64,000 nucleotides of DNA, taken from the NCBI RefSeq assembly GCF_024397795.1, contig NZ_CP072985.1, positions 124,001-188,000 on the forward strand, read 5' to 3'. Shown here one piece after another: positions 8,042-16,960 of the stretch. A program made the translations under genes and the position numbers. The DNA is from Lactobacillus intestinalis. GTDB lineage: Bacteria; Bacillota; Bacilli; Lactobacillales; Lactobacillaceae. The notes beneath the pieces are model-generated. The model was not told where the DNA came from. It ran no database searches and worked only from the letters and a program-made list of their open reading frames with translations. The first letter of the stretch is position 1. Each line of letters starts with the position of its first letter.

Positions 8042-8908
8042 ATGTCTATTTTTGATGAAACTTTAACAATGAATAATGGTTTAAAAATTCCTAAGATGGC
8101 CCTTGGTGTATGGGAAATTCCTGATTCTGAAACACCTAAAGCTGTTGAAGAAGCAATTAAAATTGGTTATCGTCATATTGATACTGCTCAAGCTTATGGT
8201 AATGAACATGGAGTAGGTGAAGGAGTAAGAAATTCTGGAATTGCTCGTGATCAGATTTTTATTAATTCAAAAGTTGCTGCAGAAATAAAAAATTATAAAG
8301 AAGCTAAGGATTCAATTGATGAAACTTTAGAAAAAATGGACTTAGATTACCTTGATATGATGATTATTCATAATCCTCAACCTTGGAATGAAGTAAATCA
8401 ATCAAGTGATCGTCACTTGGAAGGTAACCTTGAAACTTGGCGTGCTATGGAAGATGCAGTTAAAGAAGGAAAACTGCGCACAATTGGTGTTTCTAGTTTT
8501 GAAAAGGACGATTTAGATAATTTGATTAAGAACAGTTCTACTAAACCTGCTGTTAATCAAATTTTGATTCATATTGGTGAAACTCCAATGGATTTAATTG
8601 ATTATAGTCAAGATAATGATATTGTAGTTGAAGCATTTTCACCGATCGCTCATGGAGCTGCTTTAAATAATCCAGAAATTAAGAAAATGGCTGATAAATA
8701 TGGTGTAAGTGTGCCCCAACTATGTATTCGTTATGATTGGCAACTTAATTGCGTTGTTTTGCCAAAGTCTGCTAATCCGGCTCACATGAAGAGTAATGCA
8801 GAAATTGATTTTGTAATTAGCGATGAGGATATGGAAAAGCTTAAGAAATTTACACCTGTCGACTATGGTAAAGCAGGAATTTTCCCAGTCTTTGGCGGAA
8901 AAATGTAA
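8042..8908 (+). CDS. Aldo/keto reductase (2,5-diketogluconate reductase type)
   Basis: 288 residues, NADPH-dependent AKR. The catalytic tetrad is intact: D47 (HIDTAQ), Y52 (AYGNE), K77 (INSKV) and H110 (IIHNPQPW). VLPKSANPAHMKSN near the C-terminus is the cofactor phosphate-binding segment. Cytosolic; reduces small aldehydes and ketones, exact substrate unknown. GAAAGGAATGG provides the ribosome site. It sits alone between the mini-CRISPR element and a terminator. Confidence 0.92.
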   Translation: MSIFDETLTMNNGLKIPKMALGVWEIPDSETPKAVEEAIKIGYRHIDTAQAYGNEHGVGEGVRNSGIARDQIFINSKVAAEIKNYKEAKDSIDETLEKMDLDYLDMMIIHNPQPWNEVNQSSDRHLEGNLETWRAMEDAVKEGKLRTIGVSSFEKDDLDNLIKNSSTKPAVNQILIHIGETPMDLIDYSQDNDIVVEAFSPIAHGAALNNPEIKKMADKYGVSVPQLCIRYDWQLNCVVLPKSANPAHMKSNAEIDFVISDEDMEKLKKFTPVDYGKAGIFPVFGGKM

Positions 8909-8927
8909 TCAAAATAAAGTTTCTATG

Positions 8928-8958
8928 ATGAGAGCTAATAAGAGGCTCTCATTTTTTG
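8928..8958 (+). terminator. Rho-independent terminator
   Basis: ATGAGAGC pairs with GCTCTCAT and is followed by six T. It follows the aldo/keto reductase stop by 20 bases. Confidence 0.85.
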
Positions 8959-9063
8959 TTTAAAGAAGAAGTTAGTTTCGAAATTTTTAAGCATTTTTAT
9001 TAACATTGTAGTTAGGAAGTGATAGGTTTAAGGTATCAAGAATAATATTGAGGAGGTTTTTTC

Positions 9064-10431
9064 ATGGAAAAGCGTAAAGTAGTTATTATCGGTGGATCAC
9101 ACGGCGGCCATGAAGCAGCTTTTGAAATCTTAAATCGCTATGATAATGTTGATGTAATTTTGCTAGAAAAATCAGATTATGTTTCGTTTATGTCATGTGG
9201 AATGAAATTATATCTGGAAGGAAAGACTACAGGTATTAACGATGTAAGAAACTTCAGACCTGAAGATTTGAAGGGGAGAGGTGGCCATATGTATAACAAT
9301 ACAGAAGCCACTGAAATTAACACCTATACAAATACAGTGACTGCTAAGGACGTAAACACTGGTGAAACTAAAGATTTTAAATATGATAAGTTAATTATTT
9401 CATCAGGAGTTGAACCAGCAAGTTTGCACGTTCCCGGTGCGGATTTAGACAATATTTATTTAATGCGCGGTTACGATTGGGCAAAAAAGATTGATGCAGC
9501 TCAAAAGGATGATAGCATCAAAAATGTTGCTGTCATTGGGGCTGGTAACGGAATTGCTGCTGCCGAAGTAATGGCGAAGGCCGGTAAGAATGTAACTTTG
9601 ATTGATTCAGGTAAAAAACCTCTAGAAAATTATCTTAATGATACTTACACTGATATTTTTGACGAAGTTCTAACTAAAAATGGCGTTAACTTAGCCATGA
9701 ATAATAAGGTCACTGGCTTTTCTGGTGAGGGAAAAGTTGAAGCTGTTGAAACGGACCATGGTAAAATTAAGACTGATTTAGTAATTATTGCTGTAGGAGT
9801 TACTCCTAATACTGAATGGCTTAAAGGAACTATTGAACTTTATGATAATGGGTATATTAAGACTGATGATTACTTCAGAACCAGTGTTGTAGATATCTAT
9901 GCAATTGGAGATGCTGTATTTCCATTTGATATTCCTGCAAATCGTCGTGTACCAATTCCTTCCGCAATTGCAGCGCGTCATGAAGCTCAATATGTAGTAC
10001 AACACTTGTTTGAAACTACTCCATCTCGTCCATTTAAAGGAATTGTAGGTGCGCAAGTTTTGGAGGCATTTGATACTCATGCCGTAGTGACTGGTTTAAG
10101 CCTTAAAAATGCTAAAAAGGCAGGCATTAATGCAGTTGAAGTAGTCTTTAAAGATCGAATTAGACCAGATTATATTCCAGATGAAGACAATCCTGAAGCT
10201 TATATTTCAATTGTATATAATGAAGATAGTCATCAAGTTTTAGGTGGGTCAACTCTTTCAACCTATGATATTACGGGCCAAGCAAATGTTTTAAGCTTAG
10301 CTATTAGATATAAATTAACTTTGGAAGATTTGGCAGAAGCTGACTTCTTCTTCTCACCAAGTTTCGATCGTCAATGGAATTTAATTAATTTAGCTGCTCA
10401 AAAAGCTCTTGGTTATTATAAGATTGTTTAG
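9064..10431 (+). CDS. nox: FAD-dependent NADH oxidase / pyridine nucleotide-disulfide reductase
   Basis: 455 residues. FAD Rossmann motif VVIIGGSHGGHEAA (6-19), redox cysteine C45 in SFMSCGMKLYL (the Cys-sulfenic site of water-forming NADH oxidases), NAD motif VAVIGAGNGIAAAEV near 156-170, and a second FAD motif DIYAIGDAV. The C-terminal dimer domain ends in FFFSPSFDRQWN. Length and single cysteine fit Nox or CoA-disulfide reductase. Likely role: NAD+ regeneration and oxygen removal in a fermentative cell lacking respiration. AGGAGG precedes the start. Confidence 0.88.
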   Translation: MEKRKVVIIGGSHGGHEAAFEILNRYDNVDVILLEKSDYVSFMSCGMKLYLEGKTTGINDVRNFRPEDLKGRGGHMYNNTEATEINTYTNTVTAKDVNTGETKDFKYDKLIISSGVEPASLHVPGADLDNIYLMRGYDWAKKIDAAQKDDSIKNVAVIGAGNGIAAAEVMAKAGKNVTLIDSGKKPLENYLNDTYTDIFDEVLTKNGVNLAMNNKVTGFSGEGKVEAVETDHGKIKTDLVIIAVGVTPNTEWLKGTIELYDNGYIKTDDYFRTSVVDIYAIGDAVFPFDIPANRRVPIPSAIAARHEAQYVVQHLFETTPSRPFKGIVGAQVLEAFDTHAVVTGLSLKNAKKAGINAVEVVFKDRIRPDYIPDEDNPEAYISIVYNEDSHQVLGGSTLSTYDITGQANVLSLAIRYKLTLEDLAEADFFFSPSFDRQWNLINLAAQKALGYYKIV

Positions 10432-10446
10432 CTTAAAGCTGAAACT

Positions 10447-10478
10447 AAAAAAGGCCTCACGTAAAGTGACGCCTTTTT
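10447..10478. terminator. Bidirectional terminator
   Basis: AAAGGC-c-TCAC pairs with GTGA-c-GCCTTT, with A-rich and T-rich flanks on both sides. It separates nox from the convergent oxidoreductase gene. Confidence 0.8.
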
Positions 10479-10490
10479 ATTGTCCTCCGT

Positions 10491-11471
10491 TTAGTCAAAA
10501 GGATATTTCATTCCCCACGAAGTTCGAACACTAGTCAATATATGAGCGATATCATGTGACATTTGAAGTTGACCATCATCATGTCCCTGTTCAATATATC
10601 TTTGCATATCTTGAACTTCATATTTAAGTGCATCATCATTATTGCCAGCAGTCATTGTTTCATGAGTTTCTTCATGAGTACTAGCAGTATAAGTGATTTC
10701 GGCTGTTGTAGCACGAGGATATTGATTGATTTCAACGTAACCTTTTGTTCCAGAAACTACCCCACGTTTTGGCTGTTTAGCACGCATTGAAAGTGCCATA
10801 ACTACCATTTGATCTTGGGTATTCTTTAAAATAATACCTGATTGTTCATCTACTCCAGTTTCAAAGAATTTAACAGTAGTAAGAATACTTTCGGGAGCTT
10901 CATCTAGAAATGTTCGAGCAAAAGCAGTTGCATAACCTCCAATATCTAAAAGAGCACCGCCTGCTAAATCTTTATTAAAGAAACGATTTTTAGGATCATA
11001 ATCTTTCAAACTACCGAAGTTTACTTGAATCATCTTAATTTTTCCAAGTTTACCACTTTTAATCAAATTAAGTACTTTTTGATAAATTGGCATATGATAA
11101 AGGGTAAATCCTTCAGTTAAAATCAGGCCTTTTTCTTTGGCAAGTTTTTCTACTTCATCAAATTGGCGAGCGTTTACGGTCATTGCTTTTTCTGCAAAGA
11201 CATGTTTGTTTGCATTCAAAGCCTTTTTGATATATTCATAATGAAAAGTGTGTGGAGTAGCAATATAAATAATATCAATATTTGGATCAGCAATCATTTC
11301 ATCTGGATTGGTAAAGGTATATGTAATATGCTTTTCTTTAGCGAATTTTTCGAGCATTTCTTCATTTACGTCTGCAACTGCATAAACCTCACCATTAACT
11401 GCGTTCAATGCATCTGCCATTTCATGAGCAATCCATCCAGTACCGATCATACCCCAATTATATTTTTTCAT
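10491..11471 (-). CDS. Gfo/Idh/MocA family oxidoreductase
   Basis: 326 residues. N-terminal NAD(P) Rossmann fold with MIGTGWIA (8-15) and VADVNEE. The usual EKP signature is EKAM (94-97): the lysine that acts in catalysis is kept but the proline is alanine. DIGGYATAFA is the typical C-domain helix with catalytic-region residues. Sugar or polyol dehydrogenase-type activity on an unknown substrate. Its ATG overlaps the upstream RpiA-like gene by 4 bases, so the two form one transcript, probably controlled by the divergent RpiR regulator. Confidence 0.85.
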   Translation of the reverse strand: MKKYNWGMIGTGWIAHEMADALNAVNGEVYAVADVNEEMLEKFAKEKHITYTFTNPDEMIADPNIDIIYIATPHTFHYEYIKKALNANKHVFAEKAMTVNARQFDEVEKLAKEKGLILTEGFTLYHMPIYQKVLNLIKSGKLGKIKMIQVNFGSLKDYDPKNRFFNKDLAGGALLDIGGYATAFARTFLDEAPESILTTVKFFETGVDEQSGIILKNTQDQMVVMALSMRAKQPKRGVVSGTKGYVEINQYPRATTAEITYTASTHEETHETMTAGNNDDALKYEVQDMQRYIEQGHDDGQLQMSHDIAHILTSVRTSWGMKYPFD

Positions 11472-12151
11472 TTTAAATCACCTTTCTTAATTTCAATTGC
11501 GTTATCTTTGACATCAGTTGTAATTAAACTTGTTACTAAATTATGAAAGTAGGAAGTGCTAACCACGCCATTTTGTTTACTTAGTTGCGTATTAATGCTC
11601 AAAATATCCTTCCAGTTTTTTGCATAAGCGTCAATTAGTAAGTTACCTAAAGAAGTGTAAGCTAAGGATGCTATCGTTTTATCCTCTCTCACTTGGGCCT
11701 GTAAGTTTAGATTTTTACAAGTTTGCAGAATTTGGCCTAAACAAGGAGGAGCGACTTCTATACAAAGTTGAACTTTATTTGTAAGTTCTTTGGTAATTCG
11801 CTTACGTGGGACAAGCAAAACATATTTATCACTAATTTGACTGGCTAATTTTTCGTATAAATGAATGCCACCATTACTTTTTAAAGCATTAAAATTATAA
11901 TCAACGCTATCGCAGCCATCAAAAGCAAGATCAATATGAGATATTTGATTTAGATTAACTACTTTCAATCCTAATTTTTGACAATTAAGTCGCGTTATTT
12001 CTGAAGGTGAGCATAGAATTAGATCTATTTCATTATGATGTGCAATTTCTTGAGCTAAGTTAAATACGTTATGACCACCACCAAGACTTACTGTCATATG
12101 TGGCTTAATTTTTGAAAAAGCTAAAGAGCTAATAGTTTGAATACTAATCAC
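11468..12151 (-). CDS. Divergent ribose-5-phosphate isomerase A paralogue
   Basis: 227 residues, RpiA length. Motifs are recognisable but altered: LGGGHNVF (23-30) in place of the GTGST loop, CSPSEITR (47-54), DGCDSVD (78-84) for DGADEVD, KSNGGIHLYEKL (91-102) with catalytic E100 and K91. Second acidic residues of DGADEVD are lost, so the substrate may differ from ribose-5-P. The start is GTG with a poor ribosome site. Co-transcribed with the Gfo oxidoreductase and divergent from an RpiR-type regulator, the usual partner of sugar-phosphate isomerases. Confidence 0.75.
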   Translation of the reverse strand: MISIQTISSLAFSKIKPHMTVSLGGGHNVFNLAQEIAHHNEIDLILCSPSEITRLNCQKLGLKVVNLNQISHIDLAFDGCDSVDYNFNALKSNGGIHLYEKLASQISDKYVLLVPRKRITKELTNKVQLCIEVAPPCLGQILQTCKNLNLQAQVREDKTIASLAYTSLGNLLIDAYAKNWKDILSINTQLSKQNGVVSTSYFHNLVTSLITTDVKDNAIEIKKGDLK

Positions 12152-12303
12152 CGTCCAATCATGTAATTAATTTACATAAAATATATTAGCTTGAAAACAA
12201 TTTACAGTCAATAGCGATTCAAAATTATTTTTATAAATACAAATTTTATGAAATTTATTTACAAATGATATAATAGAAGAACTAATATATTTGAGGTGAA
12301 AGT

Positions 12304-13143
12304 ATGACAAATATTGTCGATAAAATTTACAGCAAGTTACCAGTTATGTCTCAAAGTGATCAAAAAATTGCTCATGTAATTTTGGAAGATCCTGCTCACA
12401 TTGTAAACATGACGATTTCTGCTTTAGCTAAAAAAGCAAATGTTAGTGATGCATCAGTTACTCGTTTTTGTCATAATCTTAGTTTAACGGGATTTCATGA
12501 TTTAAAAATTCAATTAGCTCAAGCCGATGGCAATAAAAAAAGCCATTCTTTACAAGATATCGGAAAAGATAACTTACAAAGCGGCTTAAAGCAAATTGAA
12601 GATAATAAAATAGCCGAAATTGAGGCGACTTTAGGAAATGTTTCAAGTTCTGTGTTTGAAGATGTGCTAAATTTATTAACTCACAGTCGGGTAATTCAAA
12701 TTAGCGCAGAAGGGGATACCTATCCTGTAGCGGCGGATGCCGTATATAAATTTAATCAAATTGGTCTTTTTGCCATGTCCTCGGGTGGAAGTGTAGAAAC
12801 TGCGATTGCTCAAACGATAAATTTAACCGCTCAAGATTGCTTATTGATAATTTCAAATTCTGGCGAATCTGCAGCTTTATTGAAACAAATTAGAGTTGCC
12901 AAAGAAAATGGTATGAAAATTATTGCTTTAACTAATAGATCCGATTCTCCGATTGCTCTGGAGGCAGATTATCATTTGCAGACGTCAGCACGGCAAACGG
13001 TTCTTCAGACTCAGTATTACTTTTCTCGGGTATCTGCTTTTACAATGATCGAAGCTATATATTTAATTCTCATCTCTAAAAATGATCAAAGAATTGAGAA
13101 TATTAAAAAACATGAAGCTATTATTTCTAATCAAAAGATTTAA
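12304..13143 (+). CDS. MurR/RpiR family transcriptional regulator
   Basis: 279 residues. N-terminal HTH_6 domain (about 1-77) with MTISALAKKANVSDASVTRFCHNLSLTGFHDLK, and a C-terminal SIS sugar-phosphate binding domain (about 110-255) with IQISAEGDTYPVA and CLLIISNSGESAALLKQ. Members repress or activate sugar genes on binding phosphosugars. Divergently placed (152-base gap) from the RpiA-like/Gfo operon, which is the probable target; autoregulation is likely. TATAAT lies about 30 bases before the ATG. Two bases separate its stop from the next gene. Confidence 0.88.
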   Translation: MTNIVDKIYSKLPVMSQSDQKIAHVILEDPAHIVNMTISALAKKANVSDASVTRFCHNLSLTGFHDLKIQLAQADGNKKSHSLQDIGKDNLQSGLKQIEDNKIAEIEATLGNVSSSVFEDVLNLLTHSRVIQISAEGDTYPVAADAVYKFNQIGLFAMSSGGSVETAIAQTINLTAQDCLLIISNSGESAALLKQIRVAKENGMKIIALTNRSDSPIALEADYHLQTSARQTVLQTQYYFSRVSAFTMIEAIYLILISKNDQRIENIKKHEAIISNQKI

Positions 13144-13145
13144 GG

Positions 13146-13808
13146 ATGAAAATGAATTACGAAGAATTAAAGAAAAAGTTTGAAGAAAATCAAGATCCTA
13201 AAAGAGCAACTCAAATGAAGCGTTATATGCGAAATAAGTTTGATTTTTATGGGTATCAAAGCCTCGCACGAAAGGTAATTTATCATCAAGACTTGCTGTT
13301 GGAAAAACAGCAACACACAATTGATTGGCAATTGCTTAAACAAGCTTGGCAAGATTCTCATCGCGAAATGCAATATTTTGCTTGTGACTATTTGATTGCA
13401 TTAGAAAAGTATTTACAGTTTGAAGATTTGGATAAAATTCGTCAATTTGTAGAAGAAAAATCTTGGTGGGATACGATTGATAGTTTAATTAAACCTATTG
13501 GGAAATTAGGTTTACGAGATTCACGAGTTGATAAAGTGATGCTTGAGTGGTCAAGAGATTCGAATTTTTGGTTAAGACGGGTAGCTATTGAACATCAATT
13601 ACTTCGTAAAAAGAATATGAATGTAAAATTACTTAATACTATCCTTGAAAATAATCTGGATCAAGAGGAGTTCTTTATCAATAAGGCGATTGGTTGGGCA
13701 CTTCGGGATTATTCAAAAACAGATCCAACTTGGGTACAAGACTTTATTCAAATTCATCAAGATAATATGGCTCCACTTTCTATTAAAGAAGGAAGCAAAT
13801 ATCTTTAA
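13146..13808 (+). CDS. DNA alkylation repair glycosylase, AlkD family
   Basis: 220 residues, all-helical HEAT-like repeats. AlkD hallmarks: EKSWWDTIDSL, SRDSNFWLRRVAIEHQL and NKAIGWALRDYSKTDPTWV, the tryptophan/aspartate surface that excises 3-methyladenine and 7-methylguanine. It starts 2-3 bases after the RpiR stop, so it is transcribed with the regulator, an unexpected pairing. The stop overlaps the convergent acetyltransferase by 4 bases. The start could also be the ATG two codons later at 13152. Confidence 0.85.
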   Translation: MKMNYEELKKKFEENQDPKRATQMKRYMRNKFDFYGYQSLARKVIYHQDLLLEKQQHTIDWQLLKQAWQDSHREMQYFACDYLIALEKYLQFEDLDKIRQFVEEKSWWDTIDSLIKPIGKLGLRDSRVDKVMLEWSRDSNFWLRRVAIEHQLLRKKNMNVKLLNTILENNLDQEEFFINKAIGWALRDYSKTDPTWVQDFIQIHQDNMAPLSIKEGSKYL

Positions 13809-14254
13809 TTGCTTAGCGTCTTTTTTAGCATAATCATGTCAACTAATTGATGTCCCTCTTCAAAAATAGGGTGATCATAATTGTTTGTAAAGAAATCCTT
13901 CTTTCGATCAAAAGTTTCAAACCCCAGCTTTTGATAAAAAGGTAAAGTTAATGGGCTTTCACCAGTTCCTACCATAAGTGTAGAGTAAGTAGCTCGATAG
14001 TTGTCTTCAATAAAACTTACTAATTTTTTTGCATATCCTTGTTTTTGAAAGTGAGGATCTGTAGCTAAATTCATAATTTCGAGTTCATTATCATGCGCTA
14101 AGACAACACATTCTGCAACTGGTATATCTTTTTCAAATAAGACATACATTTTACCCTTAGCTAAGTATTCATCTATCATGTTTTCCTGTTCATCAGCTAG
14201 CAGCAATAAAGAAAGATAGGACTTTTTATTTTGGGTGATTTCTTTGATTTCCAT
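13805..14254 (-). CDS. GNAT family N-acetyltransferase
   Basis: 149 residues. Motif A reads MNLATDPHFQKQGYAKKLVSFI, with QKQGYAKK as the acetyl-CoA loop; motif B is FYQKLGFETFDRKKDFFTNNY. The C-terminal PIFEEGHQLVDMIMLKK is common in small lactobacillar acetyltransferases. Substrate unknown. It ends against alkD and has its own short upstream region. Confidence 0.85.
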   Translation of the reverse strand: MEIKEITQNKKSYLSLLLLADEQENMIDEYLAKGKMYVLFEKDIPVAECVVLAHDNELEIMNLATDPHFQKQGYAKKLVSFIEDNYRATYSTLMVGTGESPLTLPFYQKLGFETFDRKKDFFTNNYDHPIFEEGHQLVDMIMLKKTLSN

Positions 14255-14286
14255 TAATAGGCTTCCTCACGTTTTTTATGAATAAT

Positions 14287-14318
14287 AAAAAAGCAGTCTG
14301 CAATTGCAAGCTGCTTTT
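14287..14318. terminator. Bidirectional terminator
   Basis: AAAAGCAG pairs with CTGCTTTT around a 14-base loop, with A and T runs on both flanks. It ends the flavin-binding protein gene on the minus strand. Confidence 0.7.
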
Positions 14319-14331
14319 AATTTTATAGAAA

Positions 14332-14697
14332 TTATTCGTAAATTTCTTCAATATCGATGTCAACTACGTAAGCATTTGGTGCGCCGCCTTCAGCTGCGAT
14401 CTTCTTTTGATAGTCATCATCTTCATGAATATGAGCAGTACCAATGATACGTACATTGGTGTGAGTAGGAACATCAGCAACTACAACTGCTGCCTTTGAA
14501 CCATTCTTTAAGTTTTCATAAGCATGTGCCTTGGTCTTTTCAAGGTATTGTAAATGATTATCATCAAGAACTTTCATTGAAGCTTTAGGTCCAATTTGAG
14601 GATTACCATTTGCATCTACAGTTGAAAGGTATGCTAAATGATCCTTGAAGAAGTCTTTTTGGTGTTGGTTTAAAGTGTTTGAATCTAATTTTTTCAT
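14332..14697 (-). CDS. Pyridoxamine 5'-phosphate oxidase-like flavin-binding protein
   Basis: 121 residues, small split-barrel PNPOx-like fold: AYLSTVDANGNPQIGPKASMKVLDDNHLQYLEK followed by NLKNGSKAAVVVADVPTHTNVRIIGTAHIHED. This single-domain size fits FMN- or F420-like binding stress proteins, not true PdxH. It probably binds FMN or haem as a dimer; the reaction is unknown. A TATAAT-like box sits at 14739-14734 on the minus strand. An AAGGAAAATTC sequence precedes the ATG. Confidence 0.8.
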   Translation of the reverse strand: MKKLDSNTLNQHQKDFFKDHLAYLSTVDANGNPQIGPKASMKVLDDNHLQYLEKTKAHAYENLKNGSKAAVVVADVPTHTNVRIIGTAHIHEDDDYQKKIAAEGGAPNAYVVDIDIEEIYE

Positions 14698-14920
14698 GAG
14701 TGAATTTTCCTTTCTTTCATCTTTGTTAAGTTAATTATACTAGCTATTTTTGCCAAAATAATTGACTTAGATCAAGAAAATAAACTTTTCTACAAATATT
14801 ATATATGCTATTGGATAGAAATAGCTAATAATATGCTTTATAGATTTAACTAAAGGATGGAGCAAGAAAGAAAGGGTGTAGAATAGAAAACTGGAGTGAA
14901 GAAAAAACAGGAGGATAAAA

Positions 14921-15958
14921 ATGAAGAAAAAAGCGATTTGGAGTATTGTTTTAGCTTTAGTTGTAGTCGGAGTATGTTTGGGAATCTTTTTCAATAAAAG
15001 ACAGCAAGCTTTGCCTGTTAAACAGGATAAACAAAATGCAGTTGGTTTAAGTATTAAAAAGAATGAACATAATAATCAAAATGATAATCCAGAAAGTGAG
15101 CAGTCAAGTTCAAGTGATGAATATTCGACTGATGAATGGATGTTGATGGGATACATGGCTTATGCTCATGATAATTATGTTCAAAGTCGTCATATTAAAA
15201 ATAATGCAGAGTTAGTGGACGATGTTCAAGAAGATTTAAGTGACGGGGATTTAACTGCCGACAAAAAATCTGATACTACTTACACTCTAACTAATAAATT
15301 CGGAAGTGTTGATGTGGAAGTAGAAGATGATGATGTCAAAGTTACCGGTGACGGGACGACTGTCAATTCAAAGTCTGAATTAAAGGAAAAATTTGCTTCT
15401 TATTCTGATGAAATTAAAGGGATGACTAAGAGTATCAATAATGGTGGAAATGATAATAGCACTAGGGATTCCAAGAGGGGATCTAATAGTGAAAAGAAAG
15501 CCTCTGCTTCAACCTCATCAAATGAATCTATTCCTAATTTTTCAGTTAAACAATTAGCTGTGCTCGCTGGATTTTACCGCGGTGGGGATGAAAGTTGGGT
15601 GACCGATTGTATAAACAAAACTGCAAAAACAAAAGATTTTACTGTTCTTACTGGAACCATGTGTTATGGTTATAATAAAAAAACCGGTGACTATTTTATT
15701 GATGGACATGGAGACGATACTACAATTGTAGATTTTAAGCGTGAAGGAGATATTTTAATAACTAAACATAATGATCTGACTGGAGGTAGTGTGGCTTCAT
15801 CCCCAATGGTGATTAAAAAAGTACCTTTATCTAAGTTAGTAGCTAAATATTATTCAACTCCTCAACAAAAGGCAAAAGTTGATGATTTGGCCAACAAGTT
15901 ATTAGATCAACAACAGTATCATGCAAAGGTAAATGCTACCAGTAAAGGAGAAAATTAA
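14921..15958 (+). CDS. Membrane-anchored envelope protein with domains A and B of the zinc-ribbon cluster
   Basis: 345 residues. N-terminal membrane anchor (about 5-25) without a lipobox, an acidic serine-rich linker, then an exported region. Region A (about 70-165) begins STDEWMLMGYMAYAHDNY; region B (about 205-335) begins PNFSVKQLAVLAGFY and ends KYYSTPQQKAKVDDLANKL. Region B recurs in the next gene product and region A in several neighbours. It has no zinc ribbon, unlike its partner; the stop overlaps the next ATG by one base (TAATG), so the pair is coupled. Role unknown, presumably envelope sensing or assembly. Confidence 0.75.
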   Translation: MKKKAIWSIVLALVVVGVCLGIFFNKRQQALPVKQDKQNAVGLSIKKNEHNNQNDNPESEQSSSSDEYSTDEWMLMGYMAYAHDNYVQSRHIKNNAELVDDVQEDLSDGDLTADKKSDTTYTLTNKFGSVDVEVEDDDVKVTGDGTTVNSKSELKEKFASYSDEIKGMTKSINNGGNDNSTRDSKRGSNSEKKASASTSSNESIPNFSVKQLAVLAGFYRGGDESWVTDCINKTAKTKDFTVLTGTMCYGYNKKTGDYFIDGHGDDTTIVDFKREGDILITKHNDLTGGSVASSPMVIKKVPLSKLVAKYYSTPQQKAKVDDLANKLLDQQQYHAKVNATSKGEN

Positions 15959-16926
15959 TGACCAAATTTTGTCCTAACTGTGGTAAAAAATTAGATGCGG
16001 CTGCAAAATTTTGCCCTTATTGTGGTCAAAATTTGACTCATAAAAAAGAGACGTCTCAATCATCCATTTCATTGCCCACCAGGTCTTCCAAGTCTCGAAC
16101 ACATAACTCAAAAAAATGGTGGATTCTATTAGTTTCAGTAATTATTTTAGTTGTTGGTGGGATATTTACATATAAGTTGTATGAAAACAAGCAGCAAATT
16201 ACAGCTGTAAATAAAATGCCCAAGAAAAAATTGGCAGATTTGACAATTGTATATACACATCAGCATTATAATAATCCCTCATGGAATAAAGTATATCACC
16301 AAGCTCTTCATGGAAATTTGATGGTGCAACGACATACTCATTACAACTTAAACGGTGTAAATATCGCGGCTCAAAAAGATCATTACATTTATGTAATCAA
16401 CAATAAAGTAGTGTTCTCTACCAATAAAAATAAAGCAAATAGTGATTCCACACTTACTATATCTGATGGTAAAAAGGTGTTGGGAACGGTTAACCCTGTA
16501 ACTGCCTATAAAGAAGTAAAAAAGAAAAATTGGAATGAATTTCAAAAAGTTGATAATAGTAAGAGCTTTAATTCTAATTTTTCTATTAGGCAACTGGCTA
16601 TTTTTGCAGCATTGAGTCATTCTGCAGATATTGAACAAGACGTTAATTTTAATTATGAGAACCATACTCAAGATCTGAAGTACAAGAATGGATATTATAT
16701 TTTACAACTTGGTGGCGATGGTGTGAGTCAAACTCAATTTAAGCTAAATGGCGATGAACTTATTATTAAGTATCTTGATCCAATAGGAGCAAAAGATAAT
16801 GCAGATGCTCCTCAGAAAACAATCCATGTTACTATTTCAGATTTAGCTGAAAAGTATTATCAAACAAGTGAGCAAAAAGCTTATGTAGATAAGTTGGCTA
16901 AAAAACTGGTTACGCAAGGAATTTAA
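15958..16926 (+). CDS. Zinc-ribbon, one-TM envelope protein (domains A+B)
   Basis: 322 residues. Zinc ribbon with C5, C8, C19 and C22 (CPNCG...CPYCG), a charged linker, a TM helix at about 49-71 (WWILLVSVIILVVGGIF), then domain A (TIVYTHQHYNNPSWNKVYHQ...YIYVINNKVVFS) and domain B (NFSIRQLAIFAALSH ... KYYQTSEQKAYVDKLAKKL). Predicted topology is ribbon inside, A and B outside. Coupled to the previous gene through TAATG. Both genes probably act together at the membrane; no function is known to me. Confidence 0.78.
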   Translation: MTKFCPNCGKKLDAAAKFCPYCGQNLTHKKETSQSSISLPTRSSKSRTHNSKKWWILLVSVIILVVGGIFTYKLYENKQQITAVNKMPKKKLADLTIVYTHQHYNNPSWNKVYHQALHGNLMVQRHTHYNLNGVNIAAQKDHYIYVINNKVVFSTNKNKANSDSTLTISDGKKVLGTVNPVTAYKEVKKKNWNEFQKVDNSKSFNSNFSIRQLAIFAALSHSADIEQDVNFNYENHTQDLKYKNGYYILQLGGDGVSQTQFKLNGDELIIKYLDPIGAKDNADAPQKTIHVTISDLAEKYYQTSEQKAYVDKLAKKLVTQGI

Positions 16927-16931
16927 TTAGC

Positions 16932-16958
16932 AAAAAAGTCTCCATTTGGAGACTTTTT
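16932..16958. terminator. Bidirectional terminator
   Basis: AAAAAGTCTCC / GGAGACTTTTT, perfect 11-base stem with a 4-base loop, between convergent genes. Confidence 0.92.
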
Positions 16959-16960
16959 GT

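Noticed and set aside
9778-10080. Minus ORF of 100 residues inside nox
   Set aside because: Antisense shadow of a clear gene.
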